In this document: positions 11,048 to 22,339 of the stretch, in pieces
Numbering within the stretch: the stretch's first letter is position 1
How the letters are laid out: every line of letters begins with the position of its first letter
From: Patiria pectinifera
Taxonomy: Eukaryota > Echinodermata > Asteroidea > Valvatida > Asterinidae
Assembly: GCA_029964075.1 (NCBI GenBank)
Contig: CM057135.1
Coordinates: forward strand, 20,300,863-20,364,862
DNA: 64,000 nucleotides
Reading direction: 5' to 3'
The notes under the pieces: generated by a model
The model's input: only the letters and a program-made list of their open reading frames with translations
Databases searched by the model: none
What the model was told of the DNA's origin: nothing
Translations under genes and position numbers: made by a program

Positions 11048-12206
11048 CCAATAAGGGAATAAATGTGTGCTCTGGATGTTTTTATCTGGGTGCTGATAAT
11101 TACCCGAGCCGGAGGCGAGGGTAATTATAATGGAGTGTTCGGTTGGCGAGTAAGATGTAAACAGCCCTTTTATGGAGATTGACGCGCGCGTGGCATGTTC
11201 TGAGCGATGTCGCGCAGAACGTACCTGGCGCGTTGCGTTTTGAATTTAGAACTATAAAATTCTGGCTCGCTGGTAGTGTTGCGCATGCCTACGTGAGGAT
11301 TGTGAACGTTCAACCAATGAAACGGTAAGAGGCACTGGATTTTTAGGGGTCTACATTTAATTGCGACACTGGAAAAGTGTTTAAAAGACCAGCTAGCCAT
11401 GTCTTTATCATCCGTTTAAGACCGGCCACGTGACGGGCTCTCGGCCAATAGGAATGACTAAACTGTCTGAGGTATTTATGAATGGTCGATAAAAACACCA
11501 ACCAGCTTTTAAACACTTTGGCAGCACTGCACTCAATGCAAAAACAAAGACAAAATGAGCATCTCATCCCTTAAAATTCCATTCATAAATACCTAAGACA
11601 GTTTAGGCATTCCTATTGGTCGAGAGCCCGTCACGTGGCCGGTCTTAAACGGATGATAAAGACATGGCTAGCTGGTCTTAAACACTTTTCCAGTGTCACA
11701 ATAAAATGTGGACTCCTAAACATCCAGTGCCACTTATCGTTCCATTGGTTGAACGTTCACAATCCTCACGTAGGCATGTGCAACACTACCAGGGAGTCAG
11801 AATTGTATAGTTCTAAATTCAAAACGCAACGCGCCAGGTGCGTTCTGCGCGACATCGCGCAAGACATGATACGCGCGCGTCAATCTCCATAAAAGGGTTG
11901 TTTACATCTTAATCGCCAGCTGAACACTCCATTATTTTGCAAGAGGGATGTTTCAAAAAGCAAAAAGTGAATATGTTGAACAAAATCGGGATATTTTGAA
12001 CGAAATATGATTTTTTCTTACCGAAAAGGTATTTATGAATGGGAATAAATATGTGTTCCTTCGGTATTTATCACTCTATTTAAGACCACTTAGTACGTGC
12101 TGATAATTACCCCCGCCTCCGGCTCGGGTAATTATCAGCACCCAGACTCTCAGTGGTCTTAAAGAGAGTGATAAAAACCTCCGAAGCACACATTTATTCC
12201 CTTATT
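11048..12206. mobile_element. Foldback element, TIR aataagggaataaatgtgtg, complete copy
   Basis: The ends AATAAGGGAATAAATGTGTG are inverted at both termini. The two arms (about 450 and 620 bases) mirror each other around about 11540, giving a very large hairpin. Each arm contains nested hairpins (GTGCTGATAATTACCCGAGC with its inverse). A truncated second copy is at 33332-34026. Short frames repeat in each arm (TWLAGL, SFHWLNVHNPHVGM) but follow the DNA symmetry, so I do not treat them as genes. The tract also holds a CACGTG box (GGCCACGTGAC) in each arm. Confidence 0.8.
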
Positions 12207-12871
12207 AAAAGTCCAAATTGCTGTGAAATTCATCTCTAATGGATGTTTAACTGGGTATTATTTATAGAACTAATCCAGTGTATCCTAAAAGGGGTTTTTC
12301 ATATTGTTTTTTTTTATTTTGTTTTTAGGGGGCATTGTATTTTCACTGCGCAGAGCTCGTCACCAAGCGGTCACACCCCCCCCCCCCGGCAGCTTACGGG
12401 CCTAAATATACAAACAAACAAAATCTGCAAACAAAATCTTGGTTGGTTTGGGTTTTTTCCCCTCCTTTTTCCCTCCCCAATAATCGATCAGTTCGGGTGA
12501 AATTTGAAAGCATTTGCCATGGCACTTAGCAATGTTCAAGCACTACAATGGCATAAGTTCATGACAAATGGTAGTCATGACAAACGGTGAAAAAACATGC
12601 TTTGCACACAGGCACAGACTTCAATTCTCCATTCTTCTTAAGATTCATTGGAAAGAATGTTGGGGGGGGGGACAAATTCCTTTTTTTCCCTTTTTTTTTT
12701 TTGTCAGCCTGACCACAATGACTGAATGAGAATGACCTGAAAATAATGCTGTGCATGAGCTTAATCATGTATATTAAACAAGGGTATGTGGGACTAAGTA
12801 TTGCTGAACACATGTGGGATCCACTTCCTTGATTCTACACCTTGTATGTGTTTGTCATTGTTTTAATACAG
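12207..12871. other. Non-coding, with C- and G/T-rich runs
   Basis: It contains a C run (about 12377-12389), a G run (about 12661-12670) and a T run. It ends in a polypyrimidine tract leading into the exon that follows. No gene is seen. Confidence 0.4.
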
Positions 12872-12942
12872 AATAATTGCAAGTGTCTGGCACTATTGAG
12901 TACAACTGCGTTATGTTGGATGATATGGAAAAAAATTTGTTG
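12872..12942 (+). CDS. Candidate first coding exon of the SET gene
   Basis: A 71-bp segment bounded by TTTTAATACAG and TTG|GTAAGT. One frame has an upstream stop, then an ATG at 12913 coding MLDDMEKNLL. It ends in phase 0, exactly the phase needed by the next recognised exon at 17792. This would make the protein start MLDDMEKNLL-PRNGPRR. The BEL element would then lie inside intron 1. Splice sites and phase are visible; the link itself is inferred and needs transcript evidence. Confidence 0.4.
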
Positions 12943-13570
12943 GTAAGTTAACTGCATTTGCACAAACTGTGATTTATTGTCTCGCATGAAAGAAGTTAAA
13001 AAGTTTAGAGACTATGCAATCACTATTTCTACGTACATGTATCTGTATGTAGTCGATCTGTTTGTACAACTATTTGTCATTTTGATTTCCGAAAATGTGT
13101 ACAAAAGTTTGAACAAATGTTTAGGCCTACAAGACACCTGAAAATACTCAGCTGTCCAAACTTGTTTGGGAAAAATATTTCTTCAAAACACGACGATCTC
13201 TGTAAATTTGCTTCTTCCTGCTTTTGCACGCACACGATGATATGTTTTTCTTGAACGATAATTTGTCAAATCTTGTTGTGCACATGCACAGTTGGAATGC
13301 CACTGTAACGCAATTCTGCTGCCTTGTTTGCATAAATCCTTCACTCTCAAGTGGTCATTGACGCTTTTTACGCAAATGTACTAGTGGAATATAACTAGGT
13401 TTAATCTGAAATTAACCACAGATTAAATAACAAATTGTAAGTATGTTTTCATGACAATAAAACAATACACATACTTAACATAACCATATGAGGAGTAAAT
13501 TATTTAGTTAATTTAGTGTCGAACAGATATAATAACAAAATCAGGAATCATGTGCACACTAGCATATGTC

Positions 13571-13732
13571 TGTGTCCTGACTCTACAGCACGAAACTATT
13601 GCATCATGCATAACGTAAACCAGACTAAGACCTCGTGGGTGATACAGATGTTATTGACCTCCACGGAAGATATTTCGGTGCAACATGATAAAATGTATGT
13701 CTCAATAATCCTTACGGAAAGCATGTGTTACA
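13571..13732 (-). repeat. 3' LTR of the BEL/Pao element
   Basis: About 162 bp, TGTAACACATGC...GGACACA on the minus strand, so it has TG...CA termini. It matches 16989-17149 at about 96%. Confidence 0.85.
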
Positions 13733-14018
13733 TTCCGGCCCCTTAAATGTAAGAGTAATCAACGAACATTTACAATCACAACAAGTAACCAAGCTTAACA
13801 GTAAAGCTTATAAAACGATTAAACTATTAAACTGGAACCTAAACGTGTTGCCTTATAACTAATAACTTGGTCCAATTGGTTAAGGAGATGCTCCTAGTCT
13901 TTAACACCTTCTAACAGACACAGTTTGGTGATTGGCCTGACATGATTTCCAGTGGCTGTCGGTACTTCCACACTCCTAACCAGACCGTCGGCTCCAGGGA
14001 AGGTCTTCAAAATCCTCG

Positions 14019-15265
14019 CTAGCGGCCACTGACTTCTGGGCAAATTGTCATCCTTGACCAACACCAGGTCACCAGCCTTAAAATTGGCTTGTGGCTCAAG
14101 CCAATTGGCTCAAGCCAAAGTTGTCTGCGTTGAAGTGTGGGAAGATACTCTGCAGTCCAACGCTTCCAGAACCTTTCAACCAGCAACTGTACATGTTTCC
14201 ATCGCTTCCCATACTGGTCAGTTGCTTTCAAGTCACGGAGTGGAACTGGATGCCCATGTCCAAGCTTCAACAGATGATTGGGAGTAATGGGTTCATGATC
14301 TTTCGGATCGTCGGAGACTGCTGTGATGGGTCGGTCATTTGCAATAGACTCCACTTCGCAGAACAATGTGTCGAGTTTCTCGTCATCAAGTACCTCATCA
14401 CGCAGAAGTGAACTCAGGACTTTCCGGCAGGTACAAATCTGGCGCTCCCAAACGCCTCCCGTGTGGGAGGCCGCTGGCGGGTTAAACTTTCTGCTGAGAA
14501 AGAATCCCTCCGTCTGTTTGCTTTCCTGTAGACGCTGGATAGCTGCCCTTAGCTCCCTTTCTGCTCCAACAAAGTTATTCCCGTTGTCGGAATAGATTTT
14601 CTCCGGGGTTCCTCGCCTTGCCGCAAACCTTAGGAAGGCATTGAGGAACGAATCAGTTTCTAGAGAGTGTAGCTTCTCCAGGTGGACTGTTCTGATTCGC
14701 ATAGAGGTGAAAATACAGCCACATCGCTTTTCCCTGCTCCTCTCTCGTTTGACATGAAACGGTCCGAAACAATCAACCCCAACGTGGGTGAACGGTGGTT
14801 TGCCTGGAGTCACTCTTGAGTGTAGGCAGGTAGGTCGGCCATGCGTTGAACGCCAGGCAGTCCCCGAAGTTTTCTACAGAGCACGCACTCCTTCAAAGGG
14901 CGGTTGATCAAAGGTCGCACCTTGGGAACCCAATATTGTCGTCTTATCACATAGAGCACATGCTCGTTACCCGAATGGCCAGATAGCAGTTCATGTGCAT
15001 GACGAACTATCAAAGTGGCCGGATGACTATCACGAGGTAGTATCACTGGATGCTTGCAAGTGAGCCCGACTGGAGAGTGTCGCAGTCTACCACCAAGCCT
15101 CATTACTCCATGGTCATATACGCATGGTTCGAGGCTATACACATGACTCTGTCTCTGCACGGAAGTCTTTCCCGCCAACAAATCAGGTAACTCCTTCTTG
15201 TAGTGCCTTCTCTGAACGCTCCTGATTATGGCCAGCTCCGCATTTTGCAGTTCACCCACAGTCAA
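14019..15265 (-). pseudogene. BEL/Pao integrase region (fossil)
   Basis: The right part contains the zinc-binding H2C2-type stretch (HAHELLSGHSGNEHVLYVIR, ECVLCRKLRG). The left part contains the integrase core (THVGVDCFGPF, IYSDNGNNFVGAE) and the typical BEL C-terminal segment (EPITPNHLLKLG, ERFWKRWTAEYLPTLQRR). These phrases are diagnostic of BEL/Pao rather than Gypsy. It is treated as a fossil within the broken element. Confidence 0.85.
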
Positions 15266-15317
15266 CCTCTGGTTTCCTTATCAACGACATCTATGGCTCA
15301 GGACAATGCTACCTTTC

Positions 15318-16169
15318 TCACTTCCTTGTCTTAGGAATTTGTGGAGTCACAGGCCAACTGTCCTCAGTCTGCCACAAGAAATCAGGACCCGTTCTCCATC
15401 TTTTCTTGTCAAGCATACTCTGGGCATCGAGCCCTAGAAGCATCGTCAGCAGGATTCTGCTGTGTATTGACAAACCGGGGTCCTTGATAAACCGCTTGGC
15501 AAGGGATTGCAAGCGCCTTTCTGCAACAATCCTGTTCTCAGGCAAATCTGGAGTGTCCGACTTGAATGGTATGTCTAACTGGTAGTGGCCATCAACAAGA
15601 TTGACCGAGTCATTCCATGTCTTGACTGCCTTCTTGTCATCCAGTGACATGGTTCTGTCATCTGATAGGTCTGCAGTGTAAAGCTTCCAAAATCGCTCAA
15701 CCTGAGCTTCAAGGCTGCCATGAACAAAGTTGGACACTGCTTCTGATGGACTCCCACTGGCTAACGGTCCATTCACCGTCCATCCAAGGCAGGTTCTGAC
15801 TGCGTAGGGTTCGCCTACCGCACCGCGCCACACCTCTAATGGAACCAGGACCTGTGGGGCATCTTGTCCAATGAGAATTGCTACACCATCTTTAGCCACG
15901 CATGGAACAGAAATGTCTCTCAAGTGATCGAACTTCTTCACATCCTCAAGGGTATGGGCCTTGCCGACAGTTCCAGACACGTCCAACGAAAGCACAACTG
16001 TTTGAACCTGTGCATTCTCGTTCAACGTGTCCAAAGACAAAGATTGTGGGGTGCCCTTTACACCCAGCATTTTCACTAACTCCATTGTGCAGAACGACCT
16101 GTTGCTTCCGGGATCAAGAAGAGCATTTGTCTTGAGCCACTTCCCACTACCCGCACCTCTCACCATCAC
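15318..16169 (-). pseudogene. BEL/Pao protease and linker region (fossil)
   Basis: Contains the A17-type aspartic protease signature (ALLDPGSNRSFC) and the following DUF1758-like stretch (VAILIGQDAPQVL, RTCLGWTVNGPL), then linker sequence typical of BEL pol (VERFWKLYTAD, YQLDIPFKSD). Confidence 0.8.
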
Positions 16170-16364
16170 GGCGACAACTTGTAGGGCTACCTTGGAGTGT
16201 TCTTGACTGGACCCACAAGCGAGACGTGTTGCTCCGACTTTCTGATCATCACGCGATTCTTTAGGAGCACCTCCATCTACAGAATTCGCTCCCTGGAATA
16301 CACCATGTAACAGCTTCGAGTGTTTTCCTCTATATCCTTGGAAACCGCAGGGAGCTGCTTTACA

Positions 16365-16847
16365 CTACCTTGAAAAATGCCTACTGGAGAGACAGTTGAA
16401 AAACAGCTTGTTTTCACTCGCCACTTTGACTTGGTCACTAGGAGACATCTTACCAAAGTTGTCGCATGCCGCGAGTGCATGCTCCCCAGAGCACAATGGA
16501 CAAGCTGTCTTCTTCACCAATTTGTTCTTGCCACATTGACGCTTGGGCGAGTCAGTCCCAACCCGAGACCTGTGGTCGAACTCACTGGTGGCTTGGATAC
16601 TATAGTTAGATCCCTTCTTCTTGGGTGATTTCTCATTGCTGTGTCGGTCCTCCAAACCATAAACGGGATCATTTGCCTTTCGAGCTACTTTGCTGATAAA
16701 CTTGACAAGTTCTGCAACATTGAGGTAATGGCCAGTCTTGTCCAGAATGCCCACAGCTTTTGAACGCCATTTGCCCTGCACGAATTGTGGCAGTCTCTTT
16801 ACGATGAGGCTGAAGCTTTTAGTGTCAACTTCATTAAGCCTTTTCAT
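16365..16847 (-). pseudogene. BEL/Pao gag-like region (fossil)
   Basis: A gag C-terminal portion with a basic segment and a cysteine-histidine knuckle-like motif (CPLCSGEHALAAC), next to the protease region as in BEL elements. Confidence 0.7.
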
Positions 16848-16988
16848 CGCTGTCAGAGTGAGTGTGCAACTCCGAAGATCGTCAGCTAACTTCTGGATAC
16901 CTCTGCAATCCCCTGGCAGGATGCGCGGGCCCTCTGTTAGTTTACTGACCCAAGTTTCCGAAATCCTGTAATCGTTACCAAAGCGTCT

Positions 16989-17149
16989 GTGCCCTGACTC
17001 TACAGCACGAAACTATTGCATCATGCATAACATAAACCAGAGTAAGACCTCGTGGGTGATACAGAGATTATTGACCTCCACGGAAGATATTTCGGTGCAA
17101 CATGATAAAATGTATGTCTTAATAATCCTTACGGAAAGCATGTGTTACA
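16989..17149 (-). repeat. 5' LTR of the BEL/Pao element
   Basis: Direct repeat of 13571-13732 with the same TG...CA ends. Confidence 0.85.
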
Positions 17150-17791
17150 GCCACACTGGCTTATTACAATCAAACTTGGGTCATAGATGCAATATGGAAA
17201 CTTACATGTGAAAGTGATATTAAAGATCACACACTGAGGTCGAAGATTATTTGCGGTCATGAAATGTAAAACTGGCATCCTTTGAAAATTTGAAGCCCAT
17301 TACAATCAAACTTTAACTGCAGATGTAGTTTGGAAACTTGGATATGATGGTGATATCTTCTGGGGTAAAAAAAAGGGGGGAAAATGGATGGTAACACTTT
17401 TAAAAACAACAAGTTTTTTTATTAAAGAGCATTGGCATCAAATGCCAGCTGTGTTTAAGCATTCTTAGCTATTACTACTACTATAAAAGTGAAGAGATTT
17501 ATTGAATACATGCAGGCTAGTGAAATAACAATTTCCATATTGGCAAATTTGGTAAAAGGAAAGTTGCATGGTTAATGTATGTGCACTGTATTTAGGAAAA
17601 TTGATTTGTTTGCATGTCTGAATTTGTGTTATTGATGATAATACACAGTGAAGACAGAACGACTTGCTGGTGAACTATAAGTGCTGTGTATGTAATAATA
17701 CTCAAGTTATTAAATGAAATTAATCATCCTTCTGTTTTTTTTCATTGATTTGCTCTGTTCTCTTTTTGTGTGTGTGTTTTTGTTGCTTCAG
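17150..17791. other. Intronic DNA of the SET gene
   Basis: AT-rich with no open coding region. It ends in a polypyrimidine/GT-rich tract (TGTGTGTGTTTTTGTTGCTTCAG) that forms the acceptor of the next exon. Confidence 0.45.
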
Positions 17792-19535
17792 CCTCGTAAC
17801 GGGCCACGGCGGCAAACAATCAGTCAACTTATGGAGGAACTGGTACAAAAGGATACACCAAATTTTCAAGTTGTAAAGACAAGCGATAAAGGTCAGCACA
17901 TATTTTGACTACTTTATTCCGTCTTTCAAAGGTTATCACAAATGAATTGCCGCATCAGAAGAAACAAAAAATGTGTAACATAGGCCTGAACGAATGAACC
18001 AACATTGGGGTGTTAAGGTATTTCAGGTGTTCCTAGAACTTTTTAATCACTCTTGCCAGGATTTTATCAAAATTTTCAATTTTCGCAAAAGGCAAAATTT
18101 TCCAGCCCACTTCTCATATCTCGTGCGAATGAGTATTTGTGCCATTTGCCACAAATACAGATTCGCAAGAGTCATTTCAACAGTATTTGTATGACATTTC
18201 TTGCCGAAACCGCATATTTTGCAACACTCGAGGCATGCATGTCCACGGAAGATTATTTGCTATCATGCTGGCTGTGCCCAGTGGTCAAGTTCAATTTCAC
18301 TTTGTGTGTGTGTGTGTGTGTGTGTACAAAATGCATGTGATTAGCGTGTCTAGATTCACTCGTAATGTCTGAATGCGTCGGCCATGCCTGTGTATAAAAA
18401 AAATTAGCCAGTGTGTGCACAGTGTTTACAGGTCCTCTGGCGTTAACGGGTTAACAAAAATGTTTTAGGTTTTATAAAATTGATTCTTTGTATATTGTAC
18501 ATGTGAGCACAGCCTGTAGTGTTAGCGTGACTTAAAACAAAAGTTGGTGCTTCTGGATTGAACAGGTAGAGGGGTAGTTGCGAAAGAAAAAAATTCCAAG
18601 AGGAACCATCCTTTATTTGTATGAAGGAGAACTCGTGTCAGGGGCAGAAGGAGAACAGAGGGAACTGTACGGAAACAGTGTGTACAGATACTTCTTCAAC
18701 TTCAAGGGGAATGAGTACTGGTATGTACATTTCAAATTTGCTTTATACATGCGTACATTGTGTGTCACCTTTGTTGAATTACTGATGTGTTTTACATTGT
18801 GCATACATTTTTGTAAATTTACGATAATCTTAGACATTTTTTTAAATATGATTTTATCATATTAATAATAATACCACAGGAATAAATCCGATTGCCCTAA
18901 TAAATCCTAATAAATCTGAATTAGCCACATGATCTGGCTAATGACAACATGCATGGACATGTACTTAAACAGGTTTTCAAAATGATGTTTGGAAATTTTG
19001 ATACTTATCTTTATAAATCCCTCTGTTTCTCAGTGCCAACAACTAGCCAGCTACCATTATCATCATTACCTATCCTAACTATGTGAGAAGGAGGAGGGTT
19101 TTGGTTTTTGATAGGTTGATTTATAACGGTAGAAGAGGCTGTTTCCAATATTGGCAGTAACATCTGGGTAATGTTACCACTTGGCCACTTCTGCTTCTGT
19201 TGACTTGACTCCACGTTACATGTACATCCAGATCTTCAGTGACTGTCAAAAAGGGTACGTAGACTGCCAAAGTGCCTACAAACAACAACAACAGGGGGTT
19301 AATTTTTGGTAAACTTTATTAAGGTAAAAATACAGTTGTGATGCAACTGAAGAGGATACTTCATTGTGGCGACTCACCAACCATGGGTTAAAAGCAGAAG
19401 TCAATGCCAAGATGAGGGTGATGGAGCACCACGGAAAACCTGTCCTCTATCTCCAGGCCTTGAAAAATATCTTGCCCAAGACAGACATATTATACGACTA
19501 CGGCAGTAACTCCCTACCGTTTCTCAAAAAAAAAG
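17792..19535 (+). CDS. SET-domain lysine methyltransferase, KMT5A/SET8-like
   Basis: Three exons are visible: 17792-17891, 18566-18720 and 19335-19535, each with AG/GT borders and compatible phases (0, 1, 2). They encode ISQLMEELVQKD..., the SAM-binding GRGVVA, LYEGELV, then EYCCDATEED, WRLTNHG and ILYDYG. These match the order of SET8: GRGV loop, Y-G-E/D-L, YCVDAT, RLINHS, LLYDYG. The catalytic-site Arg, Asn-His and both Tyr of YDYG are present. SET8 monomethylates histone H4 Lys20 in the nucleus (family knowledge); whether this diverged protein does is unknown, since GEELLYDYG is changed to KTDILYDYG. Exon 2 needs one base fewer in its A7 run (18587-18593) to keep frame, so it is an indel, an assembly error or a pseudogene. 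Confidence 0.75.
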
Positions 19536-20282
19536 GTACCAGTAGATCTCTGTAGAATACTAAAAAAAAAACCACACACTTAGTATAGAAAGTTGTAGTT
19601 CCTTTTGTTTCAACTTCTAATAGTTGCATGCTGGAAAGCCATTGAAAACGCCTGAGCTGGGAGAGCATTGACCTAAAATATCTGGGTCATTTGAAGCATT
19701 TCTCTGCTTATCAGTATATGTGATATATTGAATAGCCATTCAACATTTAAAAAACGAATTTGGGTTGGTGGGTCAAATTATATTAAAAAAACACCGAAAT
19801 TTAAAAACATTGAACATTTTACAAGTCGGAGGACTGCATTTTCATTGTAAAAAAAAACCCATGCTGACATCAATATTAGCACAAGAACTTTATCTACAAC
19901 TGGTTTGGCTTATATCATAAGAAAACCAAAGCGGCGCTTAGAAAAATGCTGTCCAAAGCTAATGGACTTTGGGGAGAGGCAAAACAATGAAGAAAAAAAC
20001 GGGAATACTGACTTGAACAATTTTTATTGACTTTTCATTTCTAAAAATTGTAATCGTACTATTTTAATTACATCTTCTTTTCAAAATCGGTGAATTCCTA
20101 CATGCCACTTGTGGATGTGAGTATACTTTTAATATGGAGTTTTAAACTTTTGAACTGCGCTTGGATACAAATTTACCGGTCACGGGTCATTAGTGATAAA
20201 TAACGAGCTCTCATGGACGCGTCTAATAACGAATACTGCCACATGATTTATGCATGCATGAGATTTGTTTTTTTTTCATCAG

Positions 20283-20327
20283 ATTCCGCTACCTCAGCAG
20301 ACAAAGGATGCAGCCCCAAGTGAAGTG
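20283..20327 (+). CDS. Duplicated 45-bp mini-exon, copy A
   Basis: Bounded by TTTTCATCAG and GTGAGT. In frame 0 it codes IPLPQQTKDAAPSEV. It lies 396 bp before copy B. Three of the six base differences between the copies are silent in this frame, which favours it as the real reading frame. Joining directly to the preceding SET exon needs phase 0, but that exon ends in phase 2 after an A9 run, so the link is uncertain. Confidence 0.45.
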
Positions 20328-20412
20328 GTGAGTTAAATACAAATGTTCAGGTTTTACAATCCGTATGCTTGACATTTTATCTTAATAATAATTGGATGAA
20401 GTTTATGATTTA

Positions 20413-20620
20413 CACTCACATAATGAATTCTATTTAACACAGTGTGTGTCAGTCGTATGTTGAAACAAAAAGTGAATCAAACTCACATAATAAATTCTAT
20501 TGTAAACAGTGTTTGTCCTCAGTCATATGTTGAAACAAGTAGTGAGTCACACTCGCATATTAAATTCTTTTGAACACATTGTTTGTCCTCAGTTGTATGT
20601 TGAAATGAGTAAAGAGGCAC
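20413..20620 (+). repeat. Three tandem ~67-bp units inside the intron between mini-exons
   Basis: The unit begins ACTCACATAATgAATTCTaTT and contains GTTTGTCCTCAGTcgTATGTTG and AAA. The three units start at about 20413, 20480 and 20550. Confidence 0.75.
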
Positions 20621-20678
20621 TCTAATAATGAATACTGCTACATGACTTATACATGCATGTCATTTGTTTTGTCATCAG

Positions 20679-20723
20679 ATTCCGCTACCTCAACAAACAA
20701 AGGATAAAGCCCCCAGTGAAGAG
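20679..20723 (+). CDS. Duplicated 45-bp mini-exon, copy B
   Basis: Bounded by TTGTCATCAG and GTGAGT, coding IPLPQQTKDKAPSEE. It keeps length, splice sites and phase relative to copy A, so either could be skipped or both included without changing frame. The upstream intron sequence (CATGCATG...TTTGTTTT) is duplicated too. Confidence 0.45.
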
Positions 20724-20729
20724 GTGAGT

Positions 20730-20898
20730 TTAATAATCATAAAGAACTTCTTCTCCTGCATGGATATTTTTAGTTGCAAATAGGCACAGCAGACCATTGT
20801 CCACAACTTTCATGTGGCTTTTTCTTTCATTTTTGCGCCCATGGTTGACCAATCTTCCAAACTTCAATCCATCAGTAGGCTCTTCAGTGGCATTAATA
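20730..20898 (-). pseudogene. Inverted paralogous SET-domain exon
   Basis: Reading the minus strand, a good acceptor (TTTAACTTGCAG) starts an exon in phase 2 coding INATEEP, LKFGRLVNHG and IHAGEEVLYDY, then a stop. It matches the last SET exon of the plus-strand gene and starts at exactly the same intron position and phase (T|TGT GAT GCA versus T|ATT AAT GCC). It keeps GEEVLYDY, closer to canonical SET8 than the plus-strand copy. The stop replaces the glycine of YDYG. No upstream exons are seen on this strand, so it looks like an isolated fragment from an inverted duplication, not a retrocopy, because the intron border is retained. Confidence 0.65.
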
Positions 20899-20903
20899 CT
20901 GCA

Positions 20904-22339
20904 AGTTAAACACCAAAATTGATTATCTAGAAAGAAACCAACTTTAAAACATTCAAAGGTCAAACTGATAAATTGTAACAGGACTTTATATGGAAATGCG
21001 CTATTAAAATGTAGCTGCCAATCTTATGAAATTTATTCTACCCTGCATTTTGTAGAAGGTGGAATAAATCTCACTTTCTTGTGTAATACGTAAATTGTTC
21101 TAACACATTGGGCGACTTCGTCCATTCTTTTGCTGCAAACTGTATTGGTTTGTTTCATACTTACAAAAACAACCAATGGTTGAATAATGACAACATCTCC
21201 CTAAATTAAAGAATCCTTTGTAAATAACAAAAAAAACTACATGTAACAAACCTCAAAACTACTTTACACTGACCAAAATGAAACACTTGAGAAGACAACA
21301 GACCTGCGAGTTTTACAAATCGGCACAGCTTGTCAAAACAAACCAGAGAAAACTTAATGACAAATTAGTCCTGTGTTGGAGAACACTTCACATCCATTAC
21401 ATGACAGGAAGAAGTTGAATAACACCACCAATGGGGGGTTGGGATTTACATTATAAAGTACATATTAAAACAGGTTTAAATTCACACAGGCTACTTCTGA
21501 ACGGCATTCAAAAACTTATGCCATAAAATTTTGAACAGGCCATTGCATAATGTTTCGTGAATTCTGTCACAGTTTTACAAAAAATGCATTCATCATGGAG
21601 GATAATTGCACAGGTTTAGTCCAGAATAGAGCAAGATCAGGAGATACTGGTGCATGTAAAGTACAATATGTGCACTGCTTGTAATGCATGAACAGAATGC
21701 AACAAACTTGTTCATGTACTGTGAGCATGTACCATTAATGGAAAATGTGAGGGAAATGTAAGGACAATGTGAGTAAACAATTAATGTGACGACAATCCCA
21801 AGTTGCTACCAGGGTAAATGTAGCAGGCATGATTTACATTTCAGAAAGCTTGCAACCTTACATCGCTGCTGATGCAAACCCCCTAGAATGAAATTACGGC
21901 AAAGTATAAAAATAGAACAGAAATGTGCACCCAATATTTACCGGTATGCATTATAAAAAAATGCATATTGTGCCAAGATTGAATGTGGGAACCAAACTGC
22001 CTACATGGTGCTGGTGTACATGTTTACGGTGTAAATCCAGGACACACCATTGTTGGATAATTGAGGACAGGAGTCAAATCGAGGACCACCTTAATTGGAA
22101 AACGTGTACGAAACAAAATATTAATGAGAGCTGTTGCACAAAAAGTTAGAATATATACAAAGGAAAGTTGGTGAAAAACAATAGAATATCTTCGATTATC
22201 ACCATAAACAAACCTGCGTGCACAGGCAGGTGTACACAGTTAAATGTGTGGACGAATCTGATAAATCCTTACACACAACAAACTTGTACTCTTCAAATGC
22301 TGAGTGTGACACGCAGAATGAAAAAAAATGACAAGGCAA
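20904..22339. other. Non-coding stretch before the minisatellite
   Basis: No coding exon recognised on either strand. It contains isolated, diverged phrases of the following minisatellite (for example GAGGGAAATGTAAGGACAATG at about 21748). Confidence 0.45.

Larger units (their letters stand above)
13571..17149 (-). mobile_element. BEL/Pao LTR retroelement, decayed
   Basis: Short LTRs of about 161 bp bound it. Internal regions read on the minus strand in the family order: gag-like, aspartic protease, integrase. It is shorter than typical BEL elements and broken in several places. The two LTRs differ at about six of 161 positions, so it is a moderately old insertion, older than the Gypsy element in this window. 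A purine-rich tract (AAGGGGCCGGAA on the minus strand) adjoins the 3' LTR as expected. No target duplication is obvious. It sits in what appears to be an intron of the SET gene, in antisense orientation. Confidence 0.85.

Noticed and set aside
11170-11892. Similar frames (TWLAGL, SFHWLNVHNPHVGM) in the foldback arms, also at 33714-34031
   Set aside because: They follow the DNA repeat, have random-looking composition and no start conserved in all arms.
14045-16971. Plus-strand frames inside the BEL element
   Set aside because: Shadows of the minus-strand integrase, protease and gag regions.
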